NCBI GenBank assembly: GCA_037176905.1
Contig: JBBBWG010003637.1
Coordinates: 1 to 31,239 of the forward strand
DNA from: Azolla pinnata
Lineage: Eukaryota > Streptophyta > Polypodiopsida > Salviniales > Salviniaceae
Reading direction: 5' to 3'
DNA length: 31,239 nt
Below the pieces are notes generated by a model, which did not search any database, was not told the origin of the DNA, and saw only the letters and a program-made list of their open reading frames with translations. Below, piece by piece: positions 1-13,300 of this stretch; positions within the stretch are counted from its first letter, which is position 1; every line of letters starts with the position of its first letter. The position numbers and the translations under genes are program-made.

Positions 1-351
1 TAATAATAATAATAAATTATAACAAATGAGAGACCTTAATGATTGGTGATGATTCCTTTTATTTGAAGGGTCATGGGATCGTCGAACTTATAATAGTTTT
101 TTTTATATTTGTGACACCTACTAGAATTAGAAAATACACATTAACGCCTAGTTTTATCTATCACTAAAGATTAGCGTCCAATTAATTGATTAACACCAAA
201 TTAGTGAGATTCTAAAATAACTAGCTTTTGCTAATAGAATACGATAAGGGAATCGAGCTATAAACAAGAGTAGAAAGCAGAAGCGATTAGTAAATAGCAA
301 TAAGAAGATTATGAATCAATGAAGATGAGAGAAGGACACGCTTAGTAAGAG
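1..351. other. AT-rich 5' flank, no gene seen
   Basis: Non-coding, strongly AT-rich sequence starting with a short (TAA)n run. I see no open frame with coding character on either strand. The only structure is the left arm of an inverted repeat (121-157), described separately. Confidence 0.6.
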
Positions 352-436
352 AAGGATAGAATCGATTAGCAAGAAGCAATTAGGAATTAATCGATCAGCG
401 AATAAACTAGGCGTTAATTTGTAATTTCTAATTTTA
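121..436. repeat. Inverted repeat, ~36 bp arms
   Basis: The reverse complement of 121-157 matches 402-436 at about 32 of 36 positions; the shared core reads ACTAGGCGTTAAT. The right arm lies inside the first unit of the tandem array at 352-745, and the later units carry diverged copies of the same arm near 541-580 and 660-695. The arms could form a foldback of about 245 bp loop length. This could be the remnant of a small inverted-repeat element or a tandem array with one flipped unit. No target-site duplication was identified. Confidence 0.55.
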
Positions 437-745
437 ACAAGCATTAAAATATAACGAATAAATTGATTAGGAGTTTTGTTTTGGTAATTTTACCTACTAA
501 AAGGATAGAATCGATTAGGAATGAATCGATCGGCGAAAAACCCAGGCGTTAATTTGTACTTTCTAATTTTAACAGGTGTTAAAACGTAACGAATAAATTG
601 ATCAGGAGGTTTTTCTGGTAATTTTACCTACTAAAAGGATAGAATCGATCAGCGAAAAAACTCGGCGTTAATCTGCAAATTCTAATTCTAAGAGGTGTGA
701 GAAATATAATGAACAAATTGATTAAGAGTTCTGGCGATATAAACA
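352..745. repeat. Tandem array, ~134-149 bp unit, about 2.7 copies
   Basis: Units begin with AAGGATAGAATCGAT at about 352, 501 and 635, giving periods of about 149 and 134 bp. Each unit then carries a GGCGTTAAT segment, a TTCTAATT segment and AAATTGATYAGGAG. The third unit is more diverged and runs into the CT-rich leader of the next gene. It is non-coding and lies about 500 bp upstream of the first CFAP43 exon, so it may sit in the promoter region. Confidence 0.75.
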
Positions 746-1045
746 TAAATCTAACTTCTCTCGGGACAAAGAAAGGTTTTCTCTCTCTTTCTGTTGGTTC
801 TTCTTTGTCCGCTGACGGTTTCTGTCGTCCGCCATCGCCGTTGGCAGTTCGAGCTCCGCAGTTGGAGCTCCGTCCCTTTCCCTCCCTTCCGCAGGCCGCC
901 GCAGACGCCCCCGACCGACGCGCAGACACTGCCCGCCCCAGCACCACATGGATCAAAGCTTCAAGATCATGTAACAATTTACTGTGGAGCATGATTGCAA
1001 CAGCGTTTCCGCTCCCGTTTCTTTCCGTTTTGTTCCCCGCATTTC

Positions 1046-1155
1046 GCCGTCTCCGCCTTCTTCGTCCTCTTCTTTGCGTTTGCACACCCCCATTGTCGTC
1101 GCCGTCTCCGCCTTCTTCGTCCTCTTCTTTGCGTTTGCACACCCCCATTGTCGTC
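1046..1155. repeat. 55 bp direct duplication in CT-rich leader
   Basis: Two almost perfect adjacent copies begin with GCCGTCTCCGCC at 1046 and 1101, exactly 55 bp apart. The surrounding 780-1275 is pyrimidine-rich, as expected of a plant 5' untranslated leader or of the intron just upstream of the first recognised CFAP43 exon. Open frames through this stretch on both strands are products of the low-complexity sequence and I do not call them genes. Confidence 0.75.
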
Positions 1156-1196
1156 GCTTTTGTCTCATGAGCCAATCTTCGTCTTAGAAGACGTAA

Positions 1197-4100
1197 ATGT
1201 ATCTTTCTCTTTCTTTCTCATTTGTTCTCCTGGCTGCATTCTTCCTTTCTTTTTTCTTCCTTTTGGAGGCTTCCGAATATAGCTATGGAGTCGGATATCA
1301 GGGGAGCACTTTACATGTAATCGACGAGTCTTCAGCTTTGGCCATCTGCGGGAATTCTATAAGCTCTTATAGTCTTGCGAAAGGATTGAGTACACCTCTT
1401 CTTTGGGGCTCAAGGTTCGGCGTTTCTGTGTCTTCCTTTGACCCATTGAACCATCAGATCGCATATGCTGAAAAGGTATGGTCTATATATGTCTGTTCTT
1501 TGAACTGTTTGCATTTATCTTCTTAGAATGATAGCTGGCCGCATTTCATGCGTGTTTTAAATTAGAGGCAAGTTTGTATGTGTACGTTCTTCATAATATT
1601 ATTCCAGAAAGAGAGCCTCTATATCAATCGGTATCAGTGAGGCAATTAAAATATTGACATAGAACTCGAACGATCTGTTTCTTGTTCGGAAATCAAATGC
1701 AAATCAAAGCAGAAAGGCCACGTGTGTAGGTGATGTGCAACATTGGTAAAATTGATTCAAAACAATGTATTGTGAAATATATAATGAGAAGTTTGAAAAG
1801 CACACCTAAAGGATTGGTGCGTTGATGGGATCAGTGCTGGAGAAATAAAAGTTACAATTCAGTGACGATGGTTGCCATATGGCTAGTCTTGATACCATTG
1901 ATACCTTCTCTACAGGGAACACTTCTTTTGTGGGTAGTGTCAATAGCGATTGATGTTTGATTTCCAGATGTGTATACCATACTTCTAAAGGTTCATTGGT
2001 TGGGTATATCTCTATTAGTATTATAGTTTAGTTATTTGGTGCCAGCATTACTTCTGATGCTGTCCATCATGGGACAAATCACAGGCAAGAATAAGTTTCC
2101 TCCAAGACACTTTCATCTTAACTTTTATAGCCATCGTTGTTGTTTCAACATATGAATGTATTGGAAGAGGCCCTTGCGAAGGCGCTTCATGCCATGGATG
2201 ATGTACATCCCTGAATATATAACTTTTGTGTGTTCTTCAGGCAACCGCATTCTTCATATTCCTTTACTGCATAAAACTTACGATATCAGCAAGCACACTG
2301 AAAACATAATCTATATTCTTTTGTTGTCGATGAACTCAGCTATGCCATCTATTCTGCATGCCATCTAGGGTCTCCATCCAGCCGTGTATGTGTATCATTC
2401 TACAAAGAAACAGTTGCAATGGAAGATCTCAGGTTTTCCTTCTACTGCTTGACTGAAATCTGTCATTGACTTGATTCGCAAAACTCTCATGGATCCTGTT
2501 TTAAGCGTCGCTGCTTCATCTGCAGATATTGCGGAAGTTGAGGTTTCAGCCATCGCATTCTCAAAAGATGGACATAAGCTCTTCACTGCTTCATCTGAAC
2601 CTGATTTTAGATTGGTGAGCTTTTGTTTTTCCCAATGGATATTTCTTTCTGAGCTTCATGAGAGTTATGGAATAATCTTTTCCAAATTAATCCTTTCTAG
2701 TGCCTCTGGAGTCTGCAAGGTGGAGAACCATCAAAACTTGCTGAAGGTCATCTGGATTTTGTTGTTGAGTTTGCTAGTTTTAATCCAGCAAACTCCAACC
2801 AAATATGTGTTAGTGGAACTGGATCCATGTCCATATGGAACTATGAGCATAATTTCCAGGTAGTAGTGTTTTCAAGTTAAGCTATAATCGCTTAATGACA
2901 TTGCGAGTATGGATCTTTGAATGGGAAATTATATTCTGTGATAATACAGCGAACAACATTTACATGCAAAGGTTTATTACCAAGACCATATGAGCCACAT
3001 TGTCATGTATGGTCAGAAGATGGAAAAACAATTTATGTAGGCTGTCTGAAGGGAGAGGTTCTTTCATATGATGCAACATCGGCACCACAGGTTAGTTCTA
3101 CAGATGGGGATGAACCTGAACAGTCTTTCTTTGAACAACTTGTCGAAGGAAACTTCAAAATATCCAAGGACACAGATACCTATTCAGGCCCAGGGAGTAA
3201 TGATAAATGGCAATTGCTAGGATTATCACAAACAATGGAGAAGATCACTTCCATATGTTTAGGTGAATTGCATCTCGTGACTGTGGATGTAGAAGGACAC
3301 TTGTGCTGGATATCACTACTTTCTACCAAAAGAAAAGAGAGGGGAAATGTAGCTTTTTCAGATCCAGATAATATCGATGCAGAATCTTGTACAACGGATA
3401 GAAGCTCTACATCTGGGGAAGCTGCTAATGCTGAAGCTGAAAATTCATCACCGAGTCAGAGTAGGACTCATGTAGAATTTGAAACTAGGACATCAGGGAA
3501 CTCTGCCTCTATGGTCGTATATTCCACAAATCTGGATGTTACTCAAGTTACAAATATGAGCTATACAGCAGAGCAAACAAAACTTGTAATTGGTGCAGCA
3601 AGTGGATGCATCGTCATAGTAAAAGTCAACAAGCAAGGTTTATTATCATTGATTTCAGGGCTATCTGGTACAGCTTTGACCGAAAGTTTGGCTATCATTG
3701 ATTGGAGGAGTGCATACCATTGTGGCCCAGTTCTTGGATTCGCAACTCTTGGGTGAGTGTTCTAGCACTCATTAATGTAGATCCATGAATGTGACTGGTA
3801 CTTCTTGATGATAATAACTCATTTACCATCTTCCCCATGAATAGATAAAGAAGTTCATCTAGTTCATGTTAATAATATGCATGATTTTTAGTATTTTATT
3901 TTTGTATGGTAATGACTCATTGGCTATTTGAACTAGTGGTAGAGAAGTGTGTCTTATGAGTGTTCTTGTATGTTTCTGTAGGTTGTACCAACAGAAATGC
4001 TGATTTTCACTAAGCTATTCCTATACATTGCAAAATCTTTTTACGTACTAAAAACAATAGATTATGTAGTAATAGCAGTGCAAAACGTTTTTTTTACATG

Positions 4101-4310
4101 CTCTGTAAGCTTATGTAGATTTCGTTAATAGAGATGCACATCTTTATTCTCATTAACTGGATTTTCCCTCCTATCAACAGAAATGGGAAGTTTGTTCTAA
4201 CTTCTGGACAAGATGGGACTGTACGTGTATGGGAGGCTGACCGTGGAAAAGAGCTGTCTCGACACTGCTTCAAATCTGCCCAATTATGCATTGCTGGGCA
4301 TGAACCCTCG
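1197..4310 (+). other. CFAP43: CFAP43 exons 1-6: first WD40 propeller
   Basis: These exons encode residues ~1-508. Landmarks in order: [16 protein letters not shown] (exon 1), [11 protein letters not shown] (exon 2, only 64 nt), the SMSIWNYEH strand end (exon 4), [17 protein letters not shown] (exon 5) and [12 protein letters not shown] (exon 6). Exon 5 is unusually long (803 nt) and holds a Ser/Glu-rich, probably disordered stretch (about residues 325-370) between propeller blades. Introns 1 (1476-2368) and 5 (3753-4180) exceed 300 bp; I see nothing but AT-rich non-coding sequence in them. Confidence 0.88.
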
Positions 4311-7300
4311 GTATGTTTGCAAAGCATTAGATCAAATCTGAAATGAATATGGGTCTACTCTATAGCAACATTCTATTCTACATATGGTGGATGAAAGCTC
4401 ATTCTTCATCTGTGCTATCATTTTTATTATTATGAGAGTGAACTGAAGCACTGAAGTATTGGCCACCTTTATATAATTTCTCTTCTTTTTAGAGCTCGAA
4501 TATGCTCTTTCTCTGCAGGTTATAGCCAAACACCTTTAACAAGTCAATTAGGGGTCTAAAACTTCATTTATGGGAAATCATAATTTAATGCCATCTATGA
4601 GCTAGTTGCAGGGTTGAAACTAGAAGCTGAAAATAAAGCAGTCTGTATGGAAGCTCTGCTGCTATCCATTCTTGAGAATATGCCTTAATTCATTTATTTG
4701 GATGTTTTGCAATGGAAATAGCTAATTATGTAATTCAAGAATCTCTTCTAATAATGGATTAGTACATCTCTTGTTTGCATTTGCATTTTGAAGGGGAATA
4801 AATTCCCTTCTCTGAATAGGATCCACGTGCTGGATCTATTAAATACTTTTTCGAGATCAGAAGCAAATTGTGCAAAAGTCTCCAATTCCCACGAATTGGT
4901 GTAATTCTAATTTTTACTAACCGGCTACTTGCTCTATTGCTTTGGTTTGAGTGGCAAAGCCTACAGAAATCCCCATATTGGTTGCTGGTTGAATTCCTAC
5001 ATTAAAAAGATCTGCTGAATAAAAGATCTGTCCATTGGTAATAGAGATCATACTGGTGGAAATTTATTTTGAGGCATCTCTCGCCTGGGTCTCCACAATG
5101 AGTAGACCCATTATATTACCTTCAATGGAAGTGGAAATCTAAAGCGTTATAGAGAGAAATTATTTGAGGAATTTCATGGTTCTTTGTTAGGCTAGACAAG
5201 GTTTAAGGACAAATCCTATTTTATCTAGAGAAATTCAGTAATACCACTTGAGTTCTGTGTGCCAAGGGGAATGTGCTATAATCTGTAGCTGTGCATTCAG
5301 AAAACCTAAGTTTTTAATGTGCAATTAATTAAAAAAAACTGTTTAACATCTAGTTTACTTCAACTGTTAATGGTTCTTGCTGCACTTTCATGCAGAATAC
5401 AGCTGTAACCGGGTCCCAAAATGGAAGTTTATGCATGTTTAAAGTGGACTCCTTGGGACGTTCAGCTATTGTGTTTCAGAATAAGCTACATACTTCTGCA
5501 ATTGATAAGGTAAACGCAAAAGAATTTTCCTTTTTATAGGTTTTGATAAGGTTTTTAAAAGACAAAAAGTCCAAACAAGTAGGAGTCAAATTGGCAAAAG
5601 TTGTGGGTAATTTAATATAGGTAAAATTTACAAATTATTCGATTTGTAAACAAGATATTTGGATAAATTCACTTATATTATTGACTCGAATTTGACTTAA
5701 ATCTTATATGTATAGGAAAAGGTTACTAGTTAATACCCCACTTATACCTCATCCAGAGGTCATTCAGTACTATGAAATATTCCTATGTCAAAGATTAGAT
5801 GGGAATGGTCTTATTTGAGGTCTCTACTGATGATAATATGAAGTGCCTCTATGGATCCCATAATGCAATAGCCTCACATAATACCAGAAAAAAGAAAGTA
5901 GCTTGTATAGTAGAGCTCGAGAATGCTCTTCTGGATTACTTATGTGGATTTCCTTACACATGATGACTCATGTATGACATAGCTAAATTGAGGGAAGGGT
6001 GAAGATAATAAATTTACTCTAAAATGTTTGTTAAGAACATGAGAAATTTACATATAAATTCATGAAGTATGGGATCAGAGCACCAAATATGAATGGGTTT
6101 GCTTTTGGTAATGAATATAAATCGTGCAAAAATATTCTAATTCCCTTAAATATTGGTGAAAAATGATGCAGGTGTCATTTAATAAAAGCTCAAACCAACT
6201 AGCAGCTGCCTGTAAGGATGATGGGAGGCTATACTTCTTAATATGTGGACTCTCAGATGTAGATGAACTAGATCTTTTGGGCTATACCACATTTGATGAT
6301 AGTATATTATCTATAGCATGGGACATACCAACCGAAGGTAAGAAGCTTGTATATTAGCTTTGCTTAAGATGAAACAAAAATTATCTGATTAACACATTCA
6401 AAATCTATTCACTTACCTCTTGGATTATTTCTCTAATAAGGTGGAAATGGTATACTAGCTATGCGTTTTTTATTTTTCACGGTGATTCATTATTTTAGAG
6501 TGTAGAAGACAGGAACGCAGAGGTTAACGTCCAAAGGGAGAAAGTGGCCAATCCAATCGGGAGAAATGTCTGAAAAAGTATCTCTGCCGATGGTGTAAAT
6601 TGTGCTATCTATTCACACAAGATTTGCAAGTTGGATATTATGAAAAATCTGGCTGATTCATGAAGAGGTCTCCAAAGTGAGGGCAACATCAAGGCCCTTT
6701 GTCTGTTAATGACAGGAGCACTGAGAGTCCCTGCTCCAGATGGACAGGGCCTATGTGGTCAGCAAATGACAAATAAACTGGGCAATGGCACACGGAATCT
6801 CTTGGACTCAACTTCCTGACTCCAAAGCTGATACATGTGGTCCATGAAAACCATGCGTACATCATTCAGTTCCTATTTTTTGCTCACTAGATGTTATTAT
6901 GGATCTGCCATATGGGTGGTTTTAATGATGGAAACATCTAGGACTATTTAAGAAGAAGGATCTTGCAATTGCTGCTTCTGATTGGATAAAGTTTGTTTTT
7001 ATCCACCTCAATGATTGTTTCTCATTATCTTATTTATCTGACTACACCTATAATTAGCAGATTATCCGTCTGTACTCAAATCAGAGATTCATCCTACCAC
7101 GTTTTCCTGGGATCTGAATGATGTGTCATCATTTTGGGTTACCTAGTTCTGGGCCCTTTCCTCCCTGGGCAAAAAGAGATTCCCTTACTTGAGGTTTTCT
7201 GTACATTTGAAGGAGTTGAAAGGGAAGCTTGGGGGATGGCGATGGTGAAGAAAATGGTCATTTTCCCAAGCTTAGAGATCATGATCTTCATTCAAACTAA

Positions 7301-10300
7301 CAACTTTCAAGTGTATGCTGTAACTGGATGGCAACATCACTTTTCTTGCCACTTATCACTTGTCTTCATTCAATTAACAACTTTCAAGGTAGATCTTGCC
7401 ACTTACATGGACTTTATTGCATGCTGCTTAACATATTTCCATTGCAGGTATTGATCAAACATTCATATTTGTTTCACTTGCCCGAGGGGAGATTGTAAAA
7501 GTAAAAGCGCCAACAGCTCAAGCCACAAATGGAGATCTTTTCTTTGATAAGAAGTCTCTAAACTGCATAAGGTCTAGTTGTATTTTGAAATAAATATAAC
7601 TGCAGTATGTTTGAAACTGTGTAATCATGGATTCAATGGGATACATAGCTTAAAGATCTCTAACTGGATTTATAGTTTCCGGACACAAGTTCCACTACTC
7701 AGTATTGTTGTTGGAAAGTATTATCTTGCGAAAGAAAAGGTAGAGCGGAAAATAGTATGGGGAATAGGCCAAGATAAACGACTGCAACAGTATCGAATTC
7801 CTCAAAATGTACAGGGTTGGACTGGATCAAGTGGCAATGCAGTTCATGCTCATTTTAACCTGCCAGGCCATTCAAAGATAGGAACAGCATTATGTTAGTA
7901 AATCTTCTTATCCACTTTGAATGAGAGTCATTTTTTGATGGATTTTGTTTTGTAAATCTGATTTATACATATTGACTTTAGTGCTTCATTGGGAGACTTC
8001 AACCCTGATCACAGGAGCTGAAGATGGTGCATTGCAGATTAGAGATGCTGTTCTAGATCCTCTCCGGCAGCCGCAAAAGGTTGTTGATGTTCGGTTGTAT
8101 GATGGTTATCTAGGTGGAATTACTTGTTTAACTGTTGGACACGATAGATTATTCATTGGTGGTGCAAATGGTGCTATCTACTGTGCGGAAGTACCTGAAA
8201 TAGGATTGAAGATAGCTTCTGATGCAGCTGGTAGGCAAACCACGTGGTTGCTTTAAATTTTTGTTATCCAAAAATGAAGATTGCTTACCGTGCATTTTCG
8301 GAGAAATAATTGGAAATGATACAAAACAGAGGATTGTCTAATATATTAGAGCTTTCAACTCAATAAGCTTCATTTGACCTTCATTCAGTTCTCCAGAATT
8401 TGTTTGCTTCTATCTGTCGATTTCAATTCTGCATGGTATCCCCTTTGTAATATGAGCTAAGGTCTGGCTGAAGGAGTTCTATACAGATAACCTTCAGCAT
8501 TGCTGACTCCTTAGAAATACACTTTCTTTCTTTTTCCATATAGAGGTAAGGAGAAATAGGGGCGCTTCTGGGAGAAGATGGCACTATCAGATCAGCTGAC
8601 AGGCAATGTCACAGACTTATCCAGATCCTACTAAAGGTACTCTCATGTTGTACACGGGAAGAGTCCAATCATATTCGTTTCATGACTTGGTGGACAGATG
8701 ACAGAAAGAAGAGCCTTTGCTCTTGCGTCAGTGATGGCACCCAAACTCACAACCCCTATATCTAAAGTATTGAGAACCCATTGACTGTTCTATGTTGGAT
8801 GACCCCATGATGGATATTTTGAGGGAAAAGAAATATGAGGCATCATACCTGATTGAATGGTTCCAGTTGAAGACATGTAGTTTTGGGAAGCTAAATTAGA
8901 TGACATTTTACTGTAATTGTTGTGCTGAGTTAACATCAACTATTGTTGTCTTTATCAGGCCATCATAGTCTTCTAGGCTCTAATATAAACTCTTTTTTCT
9001 CCATTGAGTACAAGGAAGTTGAAGCTTGAAATTAAGAGGGATTGTGTGAAATTGCTAGTGTTTTCCCTGTGAAATTATACATGATGTATCATGGCTATTT
9101 CAGAAAGCAGAATCTCAGCTCTAATTATAATTGATCAAATCTGATTGATTTATGAGAAAATGTCTTTCTCCTGTTATTTGCCTTGCCGAATTGACATGAA
9201 CAGCTTATTCTTAGTCCGGACTCACTGGTTATCATAATCTGGCATTATTAACAATTAATGCCTTTAGGATTGCAGACCTGAAGTTCATGACGTTCTAAAT
9301 CAAATCAAGTGCCATGTCAAATAAATATTTACTTCATTCATGTGTCTTCATCTTTGCAAGTTATAAGGTTTTTGTATAGGGTGAAAAACTTGTTTTCGTA
9401 ATTTGAATGAAATTTCTTGACTTATATTAGAAAAACTTAATTTAACCTATAAGCCTTTCCACCATAGGAATTATGACAAAAGCAAGGATTAGCATTGCCC
9501 CAGAAAGAACAAATCATGATTCCTTGTCTGAAGGGGATCCTTCAAGCCAGCTTTCAATGATAGAGAAATACGCAAAAATGGGTGACTCAAGGTATATTCA
9601 ACTTGGAGCCATGTAAAATTAAAATCTAATACCTAAATATTTGGGTGTTTCGTAGTCTGTCCATTGTTTTTCTATTACTTTAGATAATAGCACTGTATAT
9701 TAACAACTTTAACCAAAAGCATTAGTTTTTCCAAGCAGCCTACTTTGCTGATTGTGCACAAGTATTATATTTTTAATTGCCATATAGCTAGTTCACCAGT
9801 CAATAGTGATGGAACGTATGTAGATTGAGAACTGTGCTGACTGGATTCTTCTAGGCTCTCTTTGGGGACTGAGTTGTCACTTTTTGTTATAGCTTATCTC
9901 TGTGTAAATATATTGATGTGTCATTAGTTGGGATCTGGCAGAAACAGGTATGTGACGGCATACTTATTTGCAGGTAAATAATCTTCATTCACCATATGTA
10001 GGCTTTTGTTATGAGGCACTAAAATGGAATGGTATTAGCGATATTCATCCATTACATGGTTGGGAGGTTTGACTAACAGCTAGTTAGCAATGTACTCATA
10101 TAAATCATAGAAGATACATGCTCAGATTTACTTATTAAACATCCCATATAGATGGGCCACCAGTTACTTGAATTGATCACTCCATTGCTTTTTAAGCATA
10201 GAAAAATAGTTAATTTCCATCATGGCATAAGGAAGCCTTGAAAAATATATAGGATTTCTAAACGACATTTGAGATGCTAGCTAATTGGATGCATTAAATG

Positions 10301-13300
10301 CAAGAGGTTCATCGTAGTGAACCAAGAGTTTGTCAAGTTTTAATTTCTTATCTGCGGAAGAAAGGTGTAAAGCACTGCTTTTTCTTGTGTGAAGGTCTGC
10401 AGTTACAAGTCAAAATTATCGAACAGAGATGAAGAAAAAAATCCAGAAGATAAAGCAAGAGTTTTTTGATATCATTGACATAAACGAAAAGGTGTGATGA
10501 AGGATCTTAAATGTTTATCTTCTTCTAATATGAACAAGTAAGAAGAAATTTTTAATGTTCTTTTCCCAATGACCATATTCAGCAATTTTCTTCATAGGCA
10601 CCAGAGATGGAAAAATTACAACTATCAGAATTGATAGTTGATACAGATCTAGAATGTGAGCTGAGGTCTGATGGCGAGAAAAGAGTCATCAGTGTTCGCG
10701 AGCAGGTTTTACTCAAACTTTTTGTATCTGGTAAACCTGCTGATCACTGAAGTGATTGTGCTTATGGTTATTTTTTGTAGATTCTTAAGGAAAACTTAAA
10801 GAAGGATATTATGGTGGAGCGCATCAAACAGGAATGTTGGAAAGATGTTGCTGAGGCAGGTTCGCTCTCTTTCCTCCCAATACATCCTATTGAATGGTTC
10901 ATCCCCTCTATGCATATCCTCATACATTTTCTGAACAGAATTTTATGCCTCTTGATATCACACATTCGTATTTAGATGGGTGTAAATGCACAATTGTAGC
11001 AGGGTTGTCTTATGAAGAAGTCAAGAAACAGCATTATGAGAAATGATTTCTTATGCACTACCTTAGGTGTAATGTAATTTTGGCTTTGAAGACTGATTAA
11101 TTTTCACTTGGGAAGAATTTATTAGACTGGTGAGATAGCTCAAAAGCCTGGTCCGCACTATGCTAGTCATAACTGCTTACGGATGCTTTATGCTTCTCAC
11201 TCTTAGAGGATCTTGTTTTCTATCGCATCCATGTTTATCAGTTTTGAACATCCAGATAAGTCTGGTAGTATATAAGACACTGCATGGACACAATACGTCT
11301 GTTTTATGTTCATTTGGGTAGGGGCAGCTTTTCATGTCTCTGCATGGATATTGGTATATCAAATCAACAAACTTGAAGCCGCTGAGCATCAACCTGGATG
11401 CAGATTGGAGTAACCTTATGTGATGCCATATTGTTAGGTTGTATACTTTTCTCCAAAAAGAGAGGAGAAAAGAGGGGATCAGTCCAATACCTGGAGACCT
11501 GAATGAACAATATATCAAGAAGGAAATATAATCAATGTACATGGAAGAAACAGAAGGTTTTGTACTGTTCATTAGCCTACTGGGCTTATTATATTTTCAC
11601 CATGCAGGTAAACATTTGTGGCCATTTCTACAAGGTTGTGCAGTTCCGAACTTTCCTCTTCATCATAAGGGTCATGCAAGCAAGAGGGCAGCAAACATAG
11701 CAAAATATATCCGTATTATTGAAATGCAGGAGAATGAATACACAAAGGAACTGAAGCTAGTGGTCAGCAGTCAAATGGATGTACATACATCACCAGGGTC
11801 CAGCCGCAGTGAGAGTTCAGGCACCATGGCAGAGGATGACACATCCTGTAGAAGCAGGGAGGATGTTATGACAATGAAGGATGTACCTACTGATCCCTCT
11901 ATGCAATTGACTAACTTGGAAGCTGCAGTATCTAAGATCGAAGATTTGAGTCCTGGTCGAAGAAGCTCTATTATGACAGCTCGAGATTCTAATGCAATTG
12001 AAGCTGTTACTAATAGAGCTCCTAATGATTCAGTAAGTCCTTTGCCTACACCTGAAGAAGATCAGGAAGAAAATGAATCTCCCACTGCAGAGTTGCTTGA
12101 TAAAGGACCTATTGCAAATCTGCTATATGGATCTTTTGACCTCTCGACCCCGAAAAGGAAGAGGACTCAGGTGAGAAAAATCAAGCATTTAGATAGATGT
12201 CCATGCTATCAAAAAGAAGGAAATACATAACTCTAAGCCATTGAATATGCCAACATTACAGATATTCCTATTGTTTAAAGAATTGCAACTCGTTCGTGAA
12301 ACTTTCAATAAAAGATTCGAGGCCCTGGAGGAGAACAAAGAAACGATTATAGAAAAGATAAAGGAGATGAATCTGAGAGTCATAGAACTCCAAAGAAAAC
12401 TGGGTGTAAAGGATGATTTCGTCCTGCCACAACTTTATCGTCATGATGTAAATGCCAGACGAACTTTTATTTGAGAAAAATCGTTATTCATATACTCACT
12501 AAATTCGTAATTTTGAATGATCAGGACTTTGAGAGCATATTTGTAGTAAAGGATGATGAAGTTCATGTCCCAAACTATATGGCTCTCAAGAAGAAAAAGG
12601 AAGATGAGATGAATGATAAAAGAAGGTTCTGCTCTTTTGCATTTTTTAAATGTATACGAACACCATATTTCTCTCTCAATGTCTTCAGTAACACAATTAT
12701 TTTATAAAACAATTCTTTAATGTTTGAGAACTGCCAATGAAAATAGGTACCTAACTAGTACCAGGAGGATTTTGTGCTAGCCAAGCAATCAATAGATGAA
12801 TCTAAATAGAGTGAAACTCCTGTCTTTCAGTAAACTCCACACAGGTTGATGCAAGATGGATAGAGAAGTATCTTTGGTATTGGGTGAGATTGTTTTATAT
12901 TTATTGATCACAAGTGTGATTGGGCAATGCTCTGGATGGATGTCCATGGATTTTGGACGAAATGAGACATCGCAGTTTTTTACATATCTGACCTGATCTT
13001 GGAAAAGAACGCTTAACCCTGGCATCTCCATACTTACATCTTGTAGAATCAGGGATAAACGCATAAATTATGAGCTGTTTTACAGTGATATATGCTATTA
13101 TCTTGGACATCTGTGATTCAAATTATAATTGTAGGTTAAGAGGGCTGACTGGTATTATCTAGGTCTTAGCATCTTCCAATTCGAGGTGTGTTTGAGTGAG
13201 GGTTTTGGCATAAGGTTGCAGGTTAAAACAAGGGAACAATGACGCAGAGAGAGCTCTCCAAGATATGATGGGCGGGAAGCTAGAGCAAAAGAAGGAGGAA

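Noticed and set aside
624..1175. Long open frames on both strands across the CT-rich leader
   Set aside because: They run through pyrimidine-rich low-complexity DNA with a 55 bp duplication and have no recognisable protein; the opposite strands give equally long frames, as simple sequence does.
1197..1270. Signal peptide on CFAP43
   Set aside because: The hydrophobic residues come from a polypyrimidine tract and the protein is a cytoplasmic/axonemal family; an intron end or UTR is more likely.
3800..4015. Possible C/D snoRNA (TGATGA and CTGA boxes) in CFAP43 intron 5
   Set aside because: Single short boxes occur by chance in AT-rich introns, and I found no terminal stem or guide sequence.
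7134..7454. 106-codon ORF in CFAP43 intron 8
   Set aside because: It lies inside a well-supported intron, ends across the acceptor and shows no conserved features.
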